Shown here one piece after another: positions 7,567 through 15,636 of a stretch of 31,353 nt of DNA (positions within the stretch are counted from its first letter, which is position 1; each line of letters begins with the position of its first letter). The position numbers and the translations under genes were made by a program. Location of the stretch: contig SFNQ01000028.1 in the NCBI GenBank assembly GCA_004554165.1, positions 1 through 31,353 of the forward strand, written 5' to 3'. This stretch comes from Clostridiales bacterium. Its GTDB lineage: Bacteria; Bacillota; Clostridia; Christensenellales; CAG-138. The notes under the pieces are model-generated. The model saw nothing but the letters and a program-made list of their open reading frames with translations, was not told the DNA's origin and did not search any database.

Positions 7567-8286
7567 TCAGGCAAAGACCGCTTCGGTGACGAGAAACTCC
7601 GTCTGTGGCATTGCAGCCACGATGGAAGCGGGAACCTGGCGGGAGACCGTTCCCGCGGCGAGACACTGTTCAATTTGCGCTACGGCTGTGCGCTTTGCGG
7701 CCGAGTTTGCAAGGAGGAAAATACGGCGCGCCTCCGCCGCGTTGGCAAGGCCGATGGTCACGCCCGTTTTCAGCGCCGGCGCTTCCTTTTGGAAATACTT
7801 CTGCGCCACGGTTGCGGTCACGGGGGAGACGGCGGCCACATGGCTGCGCAGCGTGGGATCGACGCCCGGCTCGTTGAGCGCCACATGACCGTTGACGCCG
7901 ATGCCGAACACGATGGCGTCAAAACCGCCGTGCGCCGCCAGAAAGCGTTCCGCACGGAGACACTCCGTCTCCGGATCGGCCAGGCCGTCGAAGAGAAACA
8001 CATCGCCGCCAAAGCCGGCCTCCCGGAGAAAATGGCGCCGGAGAAAATCCGCCATTGCGCCGTCCGCGTCCTGCGAAAGACCGCACCACTCGTCCATGCC
8101 CATGAAGCTGGCGCGGGAGAGGGACAGCGCTCCCGACCGCACCCGCGCATTCAGCGCGTCAAACACGGGGAAAGAGGAGGTGCCGGCGGCAATGCACAGC
8201 AGAGCGTCCGGCTTTTCCCGCAGAATGGCCGCCAGCTGCTCCGCCACATAGCTGCCCAGCGCCGCATCGTCCACAAAACGCTGCAT
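7567..8286 (-). CDS. Glucosamine-6-phosphate deaminase/isomerase-like protein (NagB family, Asp-to-Asn variant)
   Basis: This 239-residue cytoplasmic enzyme has the NagB/6-phosphogluconolactonase fold. GMDEW (63-67) corresponds to the NagB segment holding catalytic Asp72 of the E. coli enzyme, and GIGVNGHVALNEPG (128-141) to GIGxDGHIAFNEP. H134 and E139 (E. coli His143 and Glu148) are kept, but the ring-opening Asp141 is Asn (N132). The protein is shorter than E. coli NagB (266). It may be a deaminase on another amino-sugar phosphate, or an isomerase, and I would not call it NagB outright. The start ATG 8286 has GGAGGT, which overlaps the stop of the gene upstream, so the two are coupled. It is the last gene of the leftward arm. 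Confidence 0.8.
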   Translation of the reverse strand: MQRFVDDAALGSYVAEQLAAILREKPDALLCIAAGTSSFPVFDALNARVRSGALSLSRASFMGMDEWCGLSQDADGAMADFLRRHFLREAGFGGDVFLFDGLADPETECLRAERFLAAHGGFDAIVFGIGVNGHVALNEPGVDPTLRSHVAAVSPVTATVAQKYFQKEAPALKTGVTIGLANAAEARRIFLLANSAAKRTAVAQIEQCLAAGTVSRQVPASIVAAMPQTEFLVTEAVFA

Positions 8287-8292
8287 GGGGCT

Positions 8293-9372
8293 TTACCTCC
8301 AGTTGTCCACGGGCTTTTTCGCTGCGGATGCGTAGGGCAGCGCCACCTTGCGGCCTTCCTTTGCGGAGGCATAGGCCGCGTGGATGACCTGGAGCACCGC
8401 TTTTCCGTATTCGCCGTCGGAAACCGGAGCCTTGTTGTTGCGCACACAGTCGACAAAGTGGGCAAGCTCCTGGGGATAGCCCTGGTTGAACGCTTCCTCA
8501 AAAATGGGGTAGGTCCAGCCCGTGGTAGCGCCGGCCTTCTCGCTTGCGTAGTCATAGCCCTCAAGACTGTACATCTGGGAGGCGTTGCCCTGAAACAGGT
8601 CGGAATAGCAGACGCCCTTTTCGCCATAGACCTCGATGCAGTCCTGCATGCCGCCCTGCTTGACCCAGCTGTCCTCTCCGATGCAGAGCACCTTTTTGCC
8701 GTTGGTTTCAAACTCGATCTGCGTGATCGCGTGGTCCTCCGCATCGGTGTCGTGATAGACGTGCATAAAGTTGCCGTAGACGCTCTTCGGCGCGCGGCAT
8801 TTCAGCATCCACATGAACCAGGCGATGGCATGGCAGCCCATGTCCATCATGACGCCGCCGCCGGATTTGTCGGATTCATAGAACCAGCGGCTGTGCGGGC
8901 CGGAGTGCTTCTCGCACTGCTTGAGCATGTAGACCTGACCCACGGCGCCGCTCTCCACGATGGCCCGCACGCGCTCATACTTTGGCGCAAAGCAGAGTTC
9001 CTCCGCATACATGAGGAGCTTGCCGCTTTCCCGGCAGGCGGCGATCATCTCGTCCGCCTCCGCAATGGAGAGGCAGAGCGGCTTTTCGATGATGACATGC
9101 TTTCCGGCCTTTGCCGCCTTGAGGCATGCGCCGTGGTGCAGATGGTTGGGCAGGCAGATGTCCAGAATGTCGCAGTCACATTCGGCAAGCAGCCGGTCCA
9201 CGTCGTCGTAGGCGGCAGGTACGCCCATCTTCTCTGCGAATTTCTTCGCCCTGTCCAGATGATGGGAATACACCGCAACGACCTCGGCGTCGTGTACAAA
9301 GCGCTGGTAAGAAGAGATATGAATTTCCGAGATAAAGCCGCAGCCCAGTACGGCGATTCTGGTCCTGCTCAT
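8293..9372 (-). CDS. Gfo/Idh/MocA-family NAD(P)-dependent oxidoreductase
   Basis: A 359-residue cytoplasmic sugar or cyclitol dehydrogenase. The N-terminal Rossmann domain begins IAVLGCGFIS (GxGxxx nucleotide loop) and holds the family EKP motif (HVIIEKPLCLS, catalytic Lys). The C-terminal alpha/beta domain has GGGVMMDMGCHAIAWF, matching the GG..xD.G.H active-site motif with its His. These enzymes oxidise a ring hydroxyl of glucosides, inositols or sugar phosphates. The start is ATG 9372 (MSRTRIAVLG), with GGAGG 8 nt upstream; a longer frame would run deep into the neighbouring isomerase. It lies 23 bp after that isomerase in the leftward arm. Substrate unknown. Confidence 0.88.
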   Translation of the reverse strand: MSRTRIAVLGCGFISEIHISSYQRFVHDAEVVAVYSHHLDRAKKFAEKMGVPAAYDDVDRLLAECDCDILDICLPNHLHHGACLKAAKAGKHVIIEKPLCLSIAEADEMIAACRESGKLLMYAEELCFAPKYERVRAIVESGAVGQVYMLKQCEKHSGPHSRWFYESDKSGGGVMMDMGCHAIAWFMWMLKCRAPKSVYGNFMHVYHDTDAEDHAITQIEFETNGKKVLCIGEDSWVKQGGMQDCIEVYGEKGVCYSDLFQGNASQMYSLEGYDYASEKAGATTGWTYPIFEEAFNQGYPQELAHFVDCVRNNKAPVSDGEYGKAVLQVIHAAYASAKEGRKVALPYASAAKKPVDNWR

Positions 9373-9395
9373 TCGCTTTTCCTCCTGCGTTGTTT

Positions 9396-10310
9396 TTACA
9401 TATACTGCTTCATGAAGCGGTAGCTCTGCTCGATACCTGCGCGCACGTCGTCCACCGAGCCCTCGTAAGCCTTGTCCTCCACCTCGATGCAGGCGGGGCC
9501 GCTGTAGCGGATATCGTTGAGCGCCGAAACAAACGCGCCAAAGTCCACGCCGCCAAGCCCGGGGAGTTTCGGGGAATGCCACAGCGCCGGGTAGGAGAAG
9601 AAGCCGTAATCGTCCACCTTTTCCGGATAGATTTTGATGTCCTTGAAATGGACGTGGTAGATGCGATCCTTGAACTCGTAGACCGGCTTGATGTAGCTTG
9701 CGCCAATGAGATAGGGGTGCGAGGGGTCATAGTTCAGGCCCAGCGCCGGGGAGGGAATGCGGCGGAACATCTCGCGCCAGATGGCAGGCGTGCAGGCCAG
9801 GTTGTTGCCGCCGGGCCATTCGTTGACCGTATACAGCATGGGGCAGTTTTCAATGGCGATCTTTACGCCCTTCTGCTCTGCGTAGGCGACGATGGGCGTC
9901 CAGACGGTTTCAAATTTGTCCAGATTTTCCTCGACGGTCCTGGTTTTGTCCCGCCCGATGAAGGTGGTGATCATGTTGATGCCCATCAGCGCGGAAGCGT
10001 CGATCAGGCGGTAAATGTGCTTGATCGCTACGTCTGCCGTCTCGGCGTCGGCATCCAGCGGATTGGGATAGTAGCCAAGAGAGGAAATGGAAACGCCCCT
10101 GTCCTCGGCATACTTTTTGTAGTAGAGGAGCTTCTTGTCGTCACATTCGTTCAGGTCGATGTGGGTGATGCCCGCATAGCGGCGGATGGCCTTACCCCTG
10201 GGCCAGCAGCAGACCTCGACGCAGGAGAAGCCGACCTTTGCGGCATAGTCGATGACCTGTTCAAAGGTATCGTCCGGGAGTATGGCGGAAACGAGTCCGA
10301 GCTTCATCAT
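9396..10310 (-). CDS. Sugar phosphate isomerase/epimerase (xylose-isomerase-like TIM barrel)
   Basis: A 304-residue AP-endonuclease-2/xylose-isomerase-like TIM barrel (IolE/IolI/UxaE-type superfamily). It starts MMKLGLVSAI and shows the metal-binding strand ends expected of the fold: a Glu after strand 2 (CVEVCCWP), IAIENCP, GLNYDPSHP and YHVHFKDIK, with a C-terminal CIEVED. These supply the Glu/Asp/His ligands of a divalent metal site. Members isomerise, epimerise or dehydrate keto-sugars and keto-inositols. Start ATG 10310, with GGAGG 8 nt upstream. It is third in the leftward arm and directly precedes an oxidoreductase, so it likely acts on that enzyme's keto product. Confidence 0.87.
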   Translation of the reverse strand: MMKLGLVSAILPDDTFEQVIDYAAKVGFSCVEVCCWPRGKAIRRYAGITHIDLNECDDKKLLYYKKYAEDRGVSISSLGYYPNPLDADAETADVAIKHIYRLIDASALMGINMITTFIGRDKTRTVEENLDKFETVWTPIVAYAEQKGVKIAIENCPMLYTVNEWPGGNNLACTPAIWREMFRRIPSPALGLNYDPSHPYLIGASYIKPVYEFKDRIYHVHFKDIKIYPEKVDDYGFFSYPALWHSPKLPGLGGVDFGAFVSALNDIRYSGPACIEVEDKAYEGSVDDVRAGIEQSYRFMKQYM

Positions 10311-10355
10311 AATGGTAGCCTCCAGTTCTTGAATTTGGTTGTATCCTTGGTTGCA

Positions 10356-11204
10356 TCAGAGCGATTTCATAGTTTCACGCAAAAAGCGCACTGCCATGCG
10401 GATATCCTCCGCGCCGTTTTTGACCTCGCGCTCAATGGTGAGATAACCGTCATAGCCGGTTTCCCTGAGCGCCTTCAGATAGGGGATCCAGCGGACGGAG
10501 CCCTCCCCGAGGGGCGTTTCCTCGCAGCAGCCGCAGGTGGCCGCCCATTCGAGGCCGCCCTCCGCGAACTGGTGGTAGAAGTCCGCAGGGGCGATCTTTC
10601 TGAGCGCACGTCCGTCCTTGGCATGGGTATGTACGATGGCTTCGCCCGCTGTCCGGACCGCCGCAACTTCATCGTCCGCTCCCACCATGACCAGGTTTGC
10701 CGGGTCATAGTTGATGCCGACGCCGGCGCCGCAGTCGTCGATCAGGCCGCGAAGCGTTGCGATTTTTTCCGGCCCGGTTTCCACGGCGATGAAGGAACCG
10801 AGAGCTGCGGCATAGCGCCCGGCTTCTCCCACGGCGTCCAGCATGATCCGGTAGCGGGGGTCGGCCCTGTCCTCCGGGACCACGCCGATGTGCGTGGTCA
10901 CAATGCGGCAGTCCAGCAGATCGGCCATCTCCAGTACGCGCCTGAGGTAGTCCAGCTTGTCCGGATTGTCCTCCGCTTTTTCGAGCCCGTAGCCGCCAAG
11001 TTCTCCGCACAGCGCCGTAATGGCCTGGCGGCAGTCGCGCGCCGTTGTGCGGACGGCATTGATGAGCGCGCGATCCGCTGTGCGCGGGTCAAACGCATCC
11101 GCAGCATAGATCTGTACGCCCTCCGCGCCGCAGCGTTCGGATTCCCGTATGCCCTCGATCAGACCGACGCCAAACCAGTCGGCCAGCGTACCGATTTTGA
11201 ACAT
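10356..11204 (-). CDS. Sugar phosphate isomerase/epimerase (xylose-isomerase-like TIM barrel)
   Basis: A 282-residue member of the same TIM-barrel superfamily, but clearly not a recent duplicate of its neighbours. Likely metal and base positions are in FIAVETGPE, GINYDPANL, IVHTHAKDG and the C-terminal YLTIERE. A Cys-rich stretch, TCGCCEETPLGEG, precedes the last strands. Such enzymes convert keto-sugars or keto-cyclitols. Its binding site AAGGAG overlaps the stop of the upstream oxidoreductase (9-bp gap), so the two should be made together. The next isomerase follows after 45 bp. Exact reaction unknown. Confidence 0.87.
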   Translation of the reverse strand: MFKIGTLADWFGVGLIEGIRESERCGAEGVQIYAADAFDPRTADRALINAVRTTARDCRQAITALCGELGGYGLEKAEDNPDKLDYLRRVLEMADLLDCRIVTTHIGVVPEDRADPRYRIMLDAVGEAGRYAAALGSFIAVETGPEKIATLRGLIDDCGAGVGINYDPANLVMVGADDEVAAVRTAGEAIVHTHAKDGRALRKIAPADFYHQFAEGGLEWAATCGCCEETPLGEGSVRWIPYLKALRETGYDGYLTIEREVKNGAEDIRMAVRFLRETMKSL

Positions 11205-11213
11205 GGCCGCTCC

Positions 11214-12359
11214 TTACTCGCCGACCTTGACCCAGCAGCCCTCCCGCGCGCTGCGGACAACGGCGTCGCAAAGGGTCATTTCGCGCAGGCCGTCCTCGAA
11301 GTTTGCGAAGATGCCGCGGCTGGTGTCGCCCTTTTCAATGGCGGCATAGATGGCCCTGAAGTTCTGCTTGAAGGTATCCGGGAAGCCCTCCACATGGCCG
11401 CCGGGATAGCTGATGGAAGTGGCGGCAAGCCGGCTCAGAATGGAGGGGTCCTTTGCGGCCTTCTGGTTGAAAGTATCCCTGCGGCCAATCCAGAGCTCGT
11501 TGCTGTCCTCGCTGTCCCAGTGCAGGGCGCACTTGCTGCCCGCAATGTCCAGGAGCATCTGGTTCTTCCTGCCGGCAAAGACCTGGCTGATGGTACAGGT
11601 GCCGTGCGCGCCGTTGTCAAAGCGGAACAGAACCGTGCAGTAATCCTCGGTATGGATTGGCTTTTCCTCATAATCCTCGGGGCGCAGCGCCATTCCGGAA
11701 TAGGTGTCGATGGGCTTGAGCGGCTTCTTGCGGGTTTTGTGGAAGGTTTCAAAATCGGAAAAGACCTCCACTGCGCGCAGACCCGTAACGGCTTCCACCA
11801 TGTCGATCCAGTGGGAACCGATGTCCGCAAACGCGCGGGACTCGCCGCTCATCTCCGGCTCGAGGCGCCAGCTGTAGTCCGTATCATAATACAGCCAGTC
11901 CTGGAGATATCCGCCGTGCACGGTGTAGATGTCGCCCACCTCTCCGCTCTCGACCATGGCTTTGGCCTGCATGACCTGCGGATACCAGCGGCAGTTGAAG
12001 TTGACGCCGGTGACGATGTTGTGCTCGCGGGCATAGGCGGCCAGCTGCCTGGCCTCCTCCAGCGTCTTGGTCAGCGGCTTTTCACAAACCACGGAAATGC
12101 CGCGCTCCATGGCGTACATTGCCATCTCAAAGTGCGAGGCGTTGGGCGTGCAGATGTGGACCACATCCGGCTTTTCCACGTCGATCATTTCTTTATAATT
12201 GTCGTATCCCTTGGGGACGCAGTGCGCTTCGGCCTTCGCCGCCGCATTCGGAATGTCGGAAACTGCGACCACCTCCACATTGCCAAGGCGGCGGAGCGCC
12301 TCGATGTGCGCCGCGCCGATAAAGCCAACGCCGATAACACAAGTTCTGAACCGTTTCAC
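11214..12359 (-). CDS. Gfo/Idh/MocA-family oxidoreductase, first gene of leftward arm
   Basis: A 381-residue dehydrogenase with a complete Rossmann signature (VIGVGFIGAAH), the EKP motif (VVCEKPLTKT) and the C-terminal DIGSHWIDM motif with its active-site His. The central part (YLQDWLYYDTDYSWR) resembles glucose-fructose oxidoreductase or 3-keto-glycoside-forming members that act on larger or glycosylated substrates; this is an impression, not a firm assignment. The start is GTG 12359, with AAGGAGGT 8 nt upstream. It is the promoter-proximal gene of the leftward arm, so probably a first-step enzyme. Control is likely through the palindrome over its promoter. Confidence 0.88.
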   Translation of the reverse strand: MKRFRTCVIGVGFIGAAHIEALRRLGNVEVVAVSDIPNAAAKAEAHCVPKGYDNYKEMIDVEKPDVVHICTPNASHFEMAMYAMERGISVVCEKPLTKTLEEARQLAAYAREHNIVTGVNFNCRWYPQVMQAKAMVESGEVGDIYTVHGGYLQDWLYYDTDYSWRLEPEMSGESRAFADIGSHWIDMVEAVTGLRAVEVFSDFETFHKTRKKPLKPIDTYSGMALRPEDYEEKPIHTEDYCTVLFRFDNGAHGTCTISQVFAGRKNQMLLDIAGSKCALHWDSEDSNELWIGRRDTFNQKAAKDPSILSRLAATSISYPGGHVEGFPDTFKQNFRAIYAAIEKGDTSRGIFANFEDGLREMTLCDAVVRSAREGCWVKVGE

Positions 12360-12384
12360 AATAGGACCTCCTTATAGTTTTAAA

Positions 12385-12420
12385 AGATATGTTGGATACG
12401 GTGTTGTATCTAGTATATCT
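12385..12420. promoter_or_regulatory. 36-bp imperfect palindrome, candidate operator
   Basis: Arms 12385-12399 and 12406-12420 match as inverted repeats at 12 of 15 positions, with core GATAC-N6-GTATC and outer AGATAT...ATATCT. The palindrome covers the -10 and start point of the leftward promoter, which is where a repressor would bind. The DeoR-family regulator at 17605 is the obvious local candidate, but a remote repressor is equally possible. Confidence 0.6.
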
Positions 12421-12440
12421 CATGGTGAAAAAGATTGCAA
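12412..12440 (-). promoter_or_regulatory. Sigma-A promoter of the leftward catabolic arm
   Basis: Read on the minus strand: -35 TTGCAA (12440-12435), a 17-bp spacer, and -10 TATACT (12417-12412). The -35 lies inside the palindromic octamer ATTGCAAT. The leader to GTG 12359 is about 45 nt and contains the AAGGAGGT site. Confidence 0.7.
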
Positions 12441-12474
12441 TGAAAAGACCAATTTTTTTGCTTTGGATGAAAAT

Positions 12475-12515
12475 AATTGAAAACAATTGAATGCAAATGA
12501 AAATAGTGTTATAAT
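12475..12515 (+). promoter_or_regulatory. Sigma-A promoter of the rightward catabolic arm with inverted repeat
   Basis: -35 TTGAAT (12487-12492), 17-bp spacer, -10 TATAAT (12510-12515). An inverted repeat AATTG-N4-CAATT (12475-12488) overlaps the -35. ATGAAAATA occurs twice 30 bp apart (12467 and 12497), about three helical turns. The RNA would have a leader of about 137 nt before deoC (12522-12658), in which I see no known riboswitch or strong fold. Confidence 0.7.
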
Positions 12516-12658
12516 GATTTCCGACACAAACAGGTTGGCGCCCAAATGGACGCCGACAAGGCGTTCGATACGCGGTTGCAGGCAGACGGGAGCGGTTGCT
12601 TTCAGAACTGTAGGCGCGAATTGGCGCGAAACGAAAAGAAAGGAAAGGTTTTTTCTCT

Positions 12659-13417
12659 ATGAACACACTCAAAGCGCAAGACATCGCCGACATGATCGAT
12701 CATTCTCTGCTGAATCCCGCTTTTACGGTCGAAGAGATCAGGCGCGGCTGCGAGATCGCCAAGGAATATCAATGCGTGACCGTCTGCGTTCGCCCCTGCG
12801 ATGTGGAGCTGGCTGCGGAGATTCTCAAGGGCAGCAAGGTCCGCGTGACCACCGTGATCGGCTTTCCGCACGGCTCCAATCTCACCGATGTCAAGGTTTA
12901 TGAAGCAAAACGGGCCATTGAGCAGGGTTGCGTGGAGATCGATGTGGTCCTCAATATCGGCAGGCTCCTCTCCGGCGAGTATGATTATGTGGAGAAAGAT
13001 TTGAAGGCTGTGGTGGATGTTGCGCATGAAAAAAATGTTCTCGTCAAGGTCATTTTGGAGAACGCCTATTTGAACGACGAGCAGAAGATCGCCGCCTGCG
13101 AAATCTGCGCCCGGGTCGGCGCCGATTTTACCAAGACGTCAACGGGTTATGCGCCGGGCGGCGCCACCATTCATGACCTCAAACTCATGCGCGCGCATAC
13201 GCCGGACAGCATGCAGGTTAAGGCGGCGGGCGGCGTACGCAAGCTTGACGACGCGCTGCTTGTCAAAGCCGTCGGCGGTACGCGCTTTGGCTGCACGCGC
13301 ACGGCGACCATGCTGGACGAAGCAAGGGCCAGAGAGGCAGCCGGAACGCTGACGCTGCCCGGGATTACGGAGGATACGGAGTTTGAATCGGTTCTGGCCG
13401 CACGCGCAGCAAAATAA
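12659..13417 (+). CDS. deoC: Deoxyribose-phosphate aldolase-type class I aldolase (DeoC family)
   Basis: A 252-residue cytoplasmic aldolase. Catalytic residues align with E. coli DeoC: D95 (EIDVVLNIG, Asp102), Schiff-base K130 (VKVILENAYL, Lys167) and K188 (KAAGGVR, Lys201). The phosphate-binding ADFTKTSTGYAPGG and AGGVR segments are present. The established reaction is 2-deoxyribose-5-phosphate to glyceraldehyde-3-phosphate and acetaldehyde. The neighbours are not nucleoside genes but oxidoreductases and keto-sugar isomerases, so it may cleave another deoxy- or keto-sugar phosphate. The start ATG 12659 has a purine-rich site (GGAAAGG) about 10 nt upstream. It is the first gene of the rightward arm. 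Confidence 0.88.
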   Translation: MNTLKAQDIADMIDHSLLNPAFTVEEIRRGCEIAKEYQCVTVCVRPCDVELAAEILKGSKVRVTTVIGFPHGSNLTDVKVYEAKRAIEQGCVEIDVVLNIGRLLSGEYDYVEKDLKAVVDVAHEKNVLVKVILENAYLNDEQKIAACEICARVGADFTKTSTGYAPGGATIHDLKLMRAHTPDSMQVKAAGGVRKLDDALLVKAVGGTRFGCTRTATMLDEARAREAAGTLTLPGITEDTEFESVLAARAAK

Positions 13418-13483
13418 AGCGCGTGCATTGGCCGGGGTTTTCTGCTAAAATATAAGTATATATTGGTACAGGAGGACGCGCTC

Positions 13484-14596
13484 ATGGAACCCATCGTGGA
13501 ACAACTGATTGCTGCGACGGAATACCCTTCACCGCAACGCAAGGACTGGCGTATTGGCTGCATCGGTTCGGGCTTCATCATGGCGGACTGCCATTTGGTT
13601 TCCTATCGGAACGCAGGCTTTCAGCCCGTTGCGATCGCGTCGCGCACACCGGCCCATGCAGAGGCGGTTGCGCAGCGGCACCGGATTCCAAAGGTGTACA
13701 AAACCTGGCAGCAGATGCTGGAGGACGATGCGATTGAGATTCTGGATATCGCCTACCCGCCGGATCAGCAGCTGGCCATTGTGCGCGAGGCGGTTCAAAA
13801 GAAGCACCTTCGCGGCATCCTCTGCCAGAAGCCCATTGAGATGTCGCTGGAAAACGCGCGGGAAATCGTGCGGCTCGGCCAGGAGAACGGGAAAACCATC
13901 GCCGTCAATTCCAATATGCGCTGCGATCAGTCCATGCGTGCGCTCAAGTATCTGCTGGATACCGGCGAGCTTGGCGAGCCGGTGCTGGCGACCATCGAAA
14001 TGCGCGCCATACCACACTGGCAGGACTTTCTGCGCCAGTATGACAAGCTGGAGATCTTCGGCATGGGCATCCACCATGTGGATTCCTTCCGCTTCCTCTT
14101 TGGCGATCCGCAGGAGATCACCTGCGTGTGCCGCACGGATCCGCGCAGCCGCTTCCCCCATGTGGACGGCATCACCCAGTATACCTTCCAGTACGACAAC
14201 GGCTTTATGGCCACCTCTCTGGACGACGTCTGGGCCTGGCCGGAGGAGCCCTGCGAGAAGGACATCTATATCCGCTGGAGGGTTGAGGGCACCGAGGGTA
14301 TGGCGGAGGGCACCATCGGCTGGCCCGAATATCCTGCCCGCTGCCCTTCCACGCTGCGCTTTACCTCAAAGCGCTATCCGAACCGCTGGATTGCGCCAAC
14401 GTGGGATACGGTCTGGTTCCCGGATGCGTTTGAAGGGACGATGTCCGGGCTGCTGCGCGCTGTGGAGCAGGGGACGGAGCCCGAGATATCCGCCCGTGAC
14501 AACATCCGTACCATCGCCTGCGTCGAGGCCTGCTACCGTTCCATTAAGGAAAAGCGTACCGTGGCGCTGGCCGAGCTGCTGCTGCCCACGGACTGA
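13484..14596 (+). CDS. Gfo/Idh/MocA-family oxidoreductase (QKP variant)
   Basis: A 370-residue dehydrogenase. The Rossmann loop is IGCIGSGFIMADCH, and the usual EKP is CQKP (GILCQKPIEMS): the catalytic Lys is kept but Glu is Gln. The active-site segment reads FGMGIHHVDSFRFLFG in place of the common GGGxxxDxGxH, so substrate binding may differ from the other three oxidoreductases here. The start is ATG 13484, with ACAGGAGG 8 nt upstream. It follows deoC by 66 bp. A weak internal promoter (TTGGCC, 17 bp, TATAAG) may lie in that gap. It precedes a TIM-barrel isomerase, repeating the oxidase-isomerase pairing of the leftward arm. Confidence 0.87.
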   Translation: MEPIVEQLIAATEYPSPQRKDWRIGCIGSGFIMADCHLVSYRNAGFQPVAIASRTPAHAEAVAQRHRIPKVYKTWQQMLEDDAIEILDIAYPPDQQLAIVREAVQKKHLRGILCQKPIEMSLENAREIVRLGQENGKTIAVNSNMRCDQSMRALKYLLDTGELGEPVLATIEMRAIPHWQDFLRQYDKLEIFGMGIHHVDSFRFLFGDPQEITCVCRTDPRSRFPHVDGITQYTFQYDNGFMATSLDDVWAWPEEPCEKDIYIRWRVEGTEGMAEGTIGWPEYPARCPSTLRFTSKRYPNRWIAPTWDTVWFPDAFEGTMSGLLRAVEQGTEPEISARDNIRTIACVEACYRSIKEKRTVALAELLLPTD

Positions 14597-14619
14597 CGGT
14601 TTCACGATACGGGTTCGAG

Positions 14620-14653
14620 CCGTCGCCGGCGCGGAAAAGCGGGCCGGCGGCGG
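14620..14653 (+). other. GC-rich hairpin inside the rightward operon
   Basis: CCGTCGCCGGC (14620-14630) pairs with GCCGGCGGCGG (14643-14653), giving 11 bp with one G-U pair and a 12-nt loop. It lies in the 98-bp gap before the isomerase start, with no T-run, so it is more likely to set mRNA stability or differential expression than to terminate. Confidence 0.5.
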
Positions 14654-14694
14654 GTGCTGGTTCCATACGATCAACAGAGAAGGAGAGAAGAGCA

Positions 14695-15597
14695 ATGATC
14701 AGTGTTGGCATTTTTACCGGTTATTATCCCTACTCCATGGATGAGGTGATCCGCCGCATTAAAGCTTCCGATTTTAATTGTGTTCAGCTGGACGTGACGT
14801 TCAAGGATTTTGACGCGGCAAAAGAGCCGCTGACCAGGGAAAAGGCGAGGGAAATCCGCAATGCCTTCCGCGAAGCGAACCTGCCGGTCATCGCCGTATC
14901 CGCCTATACGAACTTTGTGCATCCCGATCCCGACGTTCGCAGAAAAAATATCGATTATCTTAAAATGATGCTGCGCCATGCCCGCGATCTCGGCTGTCCC
15001 TATGTGGCCAGCGAAACGGGTACCTATAACCTTGAGAGCGACTGGGTCTGGCATGAGAAAAACGCCAGCCCCGAGGTGTATGACGAGGCCATTGAGATCA
15101 TCCGCGACCTTGCCGACTATGCGGGAGACTGGGGCGCCACCTTTATTGTGGAAAACTATGTCAACAACGTGATCGGATCGGTGGAGCAGGTGGAGCGCAT
15201 GTTCCGCGACGTCAACAGCAAAAATCTGGGGCTGATCTGCGATCCTACCAACTATTTTGACGAAAACACCATTCAGGATGTGGACGGAACGATCAATCAT
15301 ATCTTCGACCGTCTCAGTCCCTATATGAAGATCGCCCATGCCAAGGACATCAGGCTTGCCACTGACACCGGTGAAAAGCACGCGGATATCGATGCGGACG
15401 CTTCGCACTCCTTCCGGGGTTCCGGCGGAGTGGAGCTGCCGGCGGCGGGCCTCGGGATTCTCAATTATGATCTGTACGTCAGGCGTCTTGCGCAGGAACA
15501 TCCGAACATCCCGCTCATCATCGAGCATCTTGACGAGGGTGATATCGAGCGCGCCAAGCGCTTTACGGACGATACGCTCAAGCGCGCGGGCGTGTAA
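14695..15597 (+). CDS. Sugar phosphate isomerase/epimerase (xylose-isomerase-like TIM barrel)
   Basis: A 300-residue TIM-barrel enzyme, the third of this superfamily in the locus. Expected metal ligands are in YVASETGTYN, TFIVENYVNN, GLICDPTNYFDE, KIAHAKDI and the C-terminal LIIEHLDEGD (Glu, Glu, Asp, His, Glu pattern). An internal GSGGVELPAAGLG loop near the C-terminus resembles the G.G.(I/V)(D/E)....L signature of tagatose or xylulose 3-epimerase-like relatives. It likely isomerises a keto-sugar or keto-cyclitol formed by the preceding dehydrogenase. The start ATG 14695 has AAGGAGAG upstream. A 39-bp gap leads to the ROK kinase. Confidence 0.87.
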   Translation: MISVGIFTGYYPYSMDEVIRRIKASDFNCVQLDVTFKDFDAAKEPLTREKAREIRNAFREANLPVIAVSAYTNFVHPDPDVRRKNIDYLKMMLRHARDLGCPYVASETGTYNLESDWVWHEKNASPEVYDEAIEIIRDLADYAGDWGATFIVENYVNNVIGSVEQVERMFRDVNSKNLGLICDPTNYFDENTIQDVDGTINHIFDRLSPYMKIAHAKDIRLATDTGEKHADIDADASHSFRGSGGVELPAAGLGILNYDLYVRRLAQEHPNIPLIIEHLDEGDIERAKRFTDDTLKRAGV

Positions 15598-15636
15598 GCG
15601 CCGCGATAACATTGAAACACACAGGAGGAAACTTTC

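Noticed and set aside
7345..9423. Open frame of about 690 codons beginning in repeat copy 2
   Set aside because: Antisense to the NagB-like and oxidoreductase genes; it merely shows that the repeat lacks stops in some frames.
9390..12377. Open frame of nearly 1,000 codons on the plus strand
   Set aside because: It lies exactly antisense to three well-supported enzyme genes, has no binding site and resembles no protein; it is an artefact of GC-rich codon use.
12360..12660. Catabolite-response (cre) site in the divergent region
   Set aside because: The AT-rich repeats lack the central CG and the TG...CA frame of the cre consensus.
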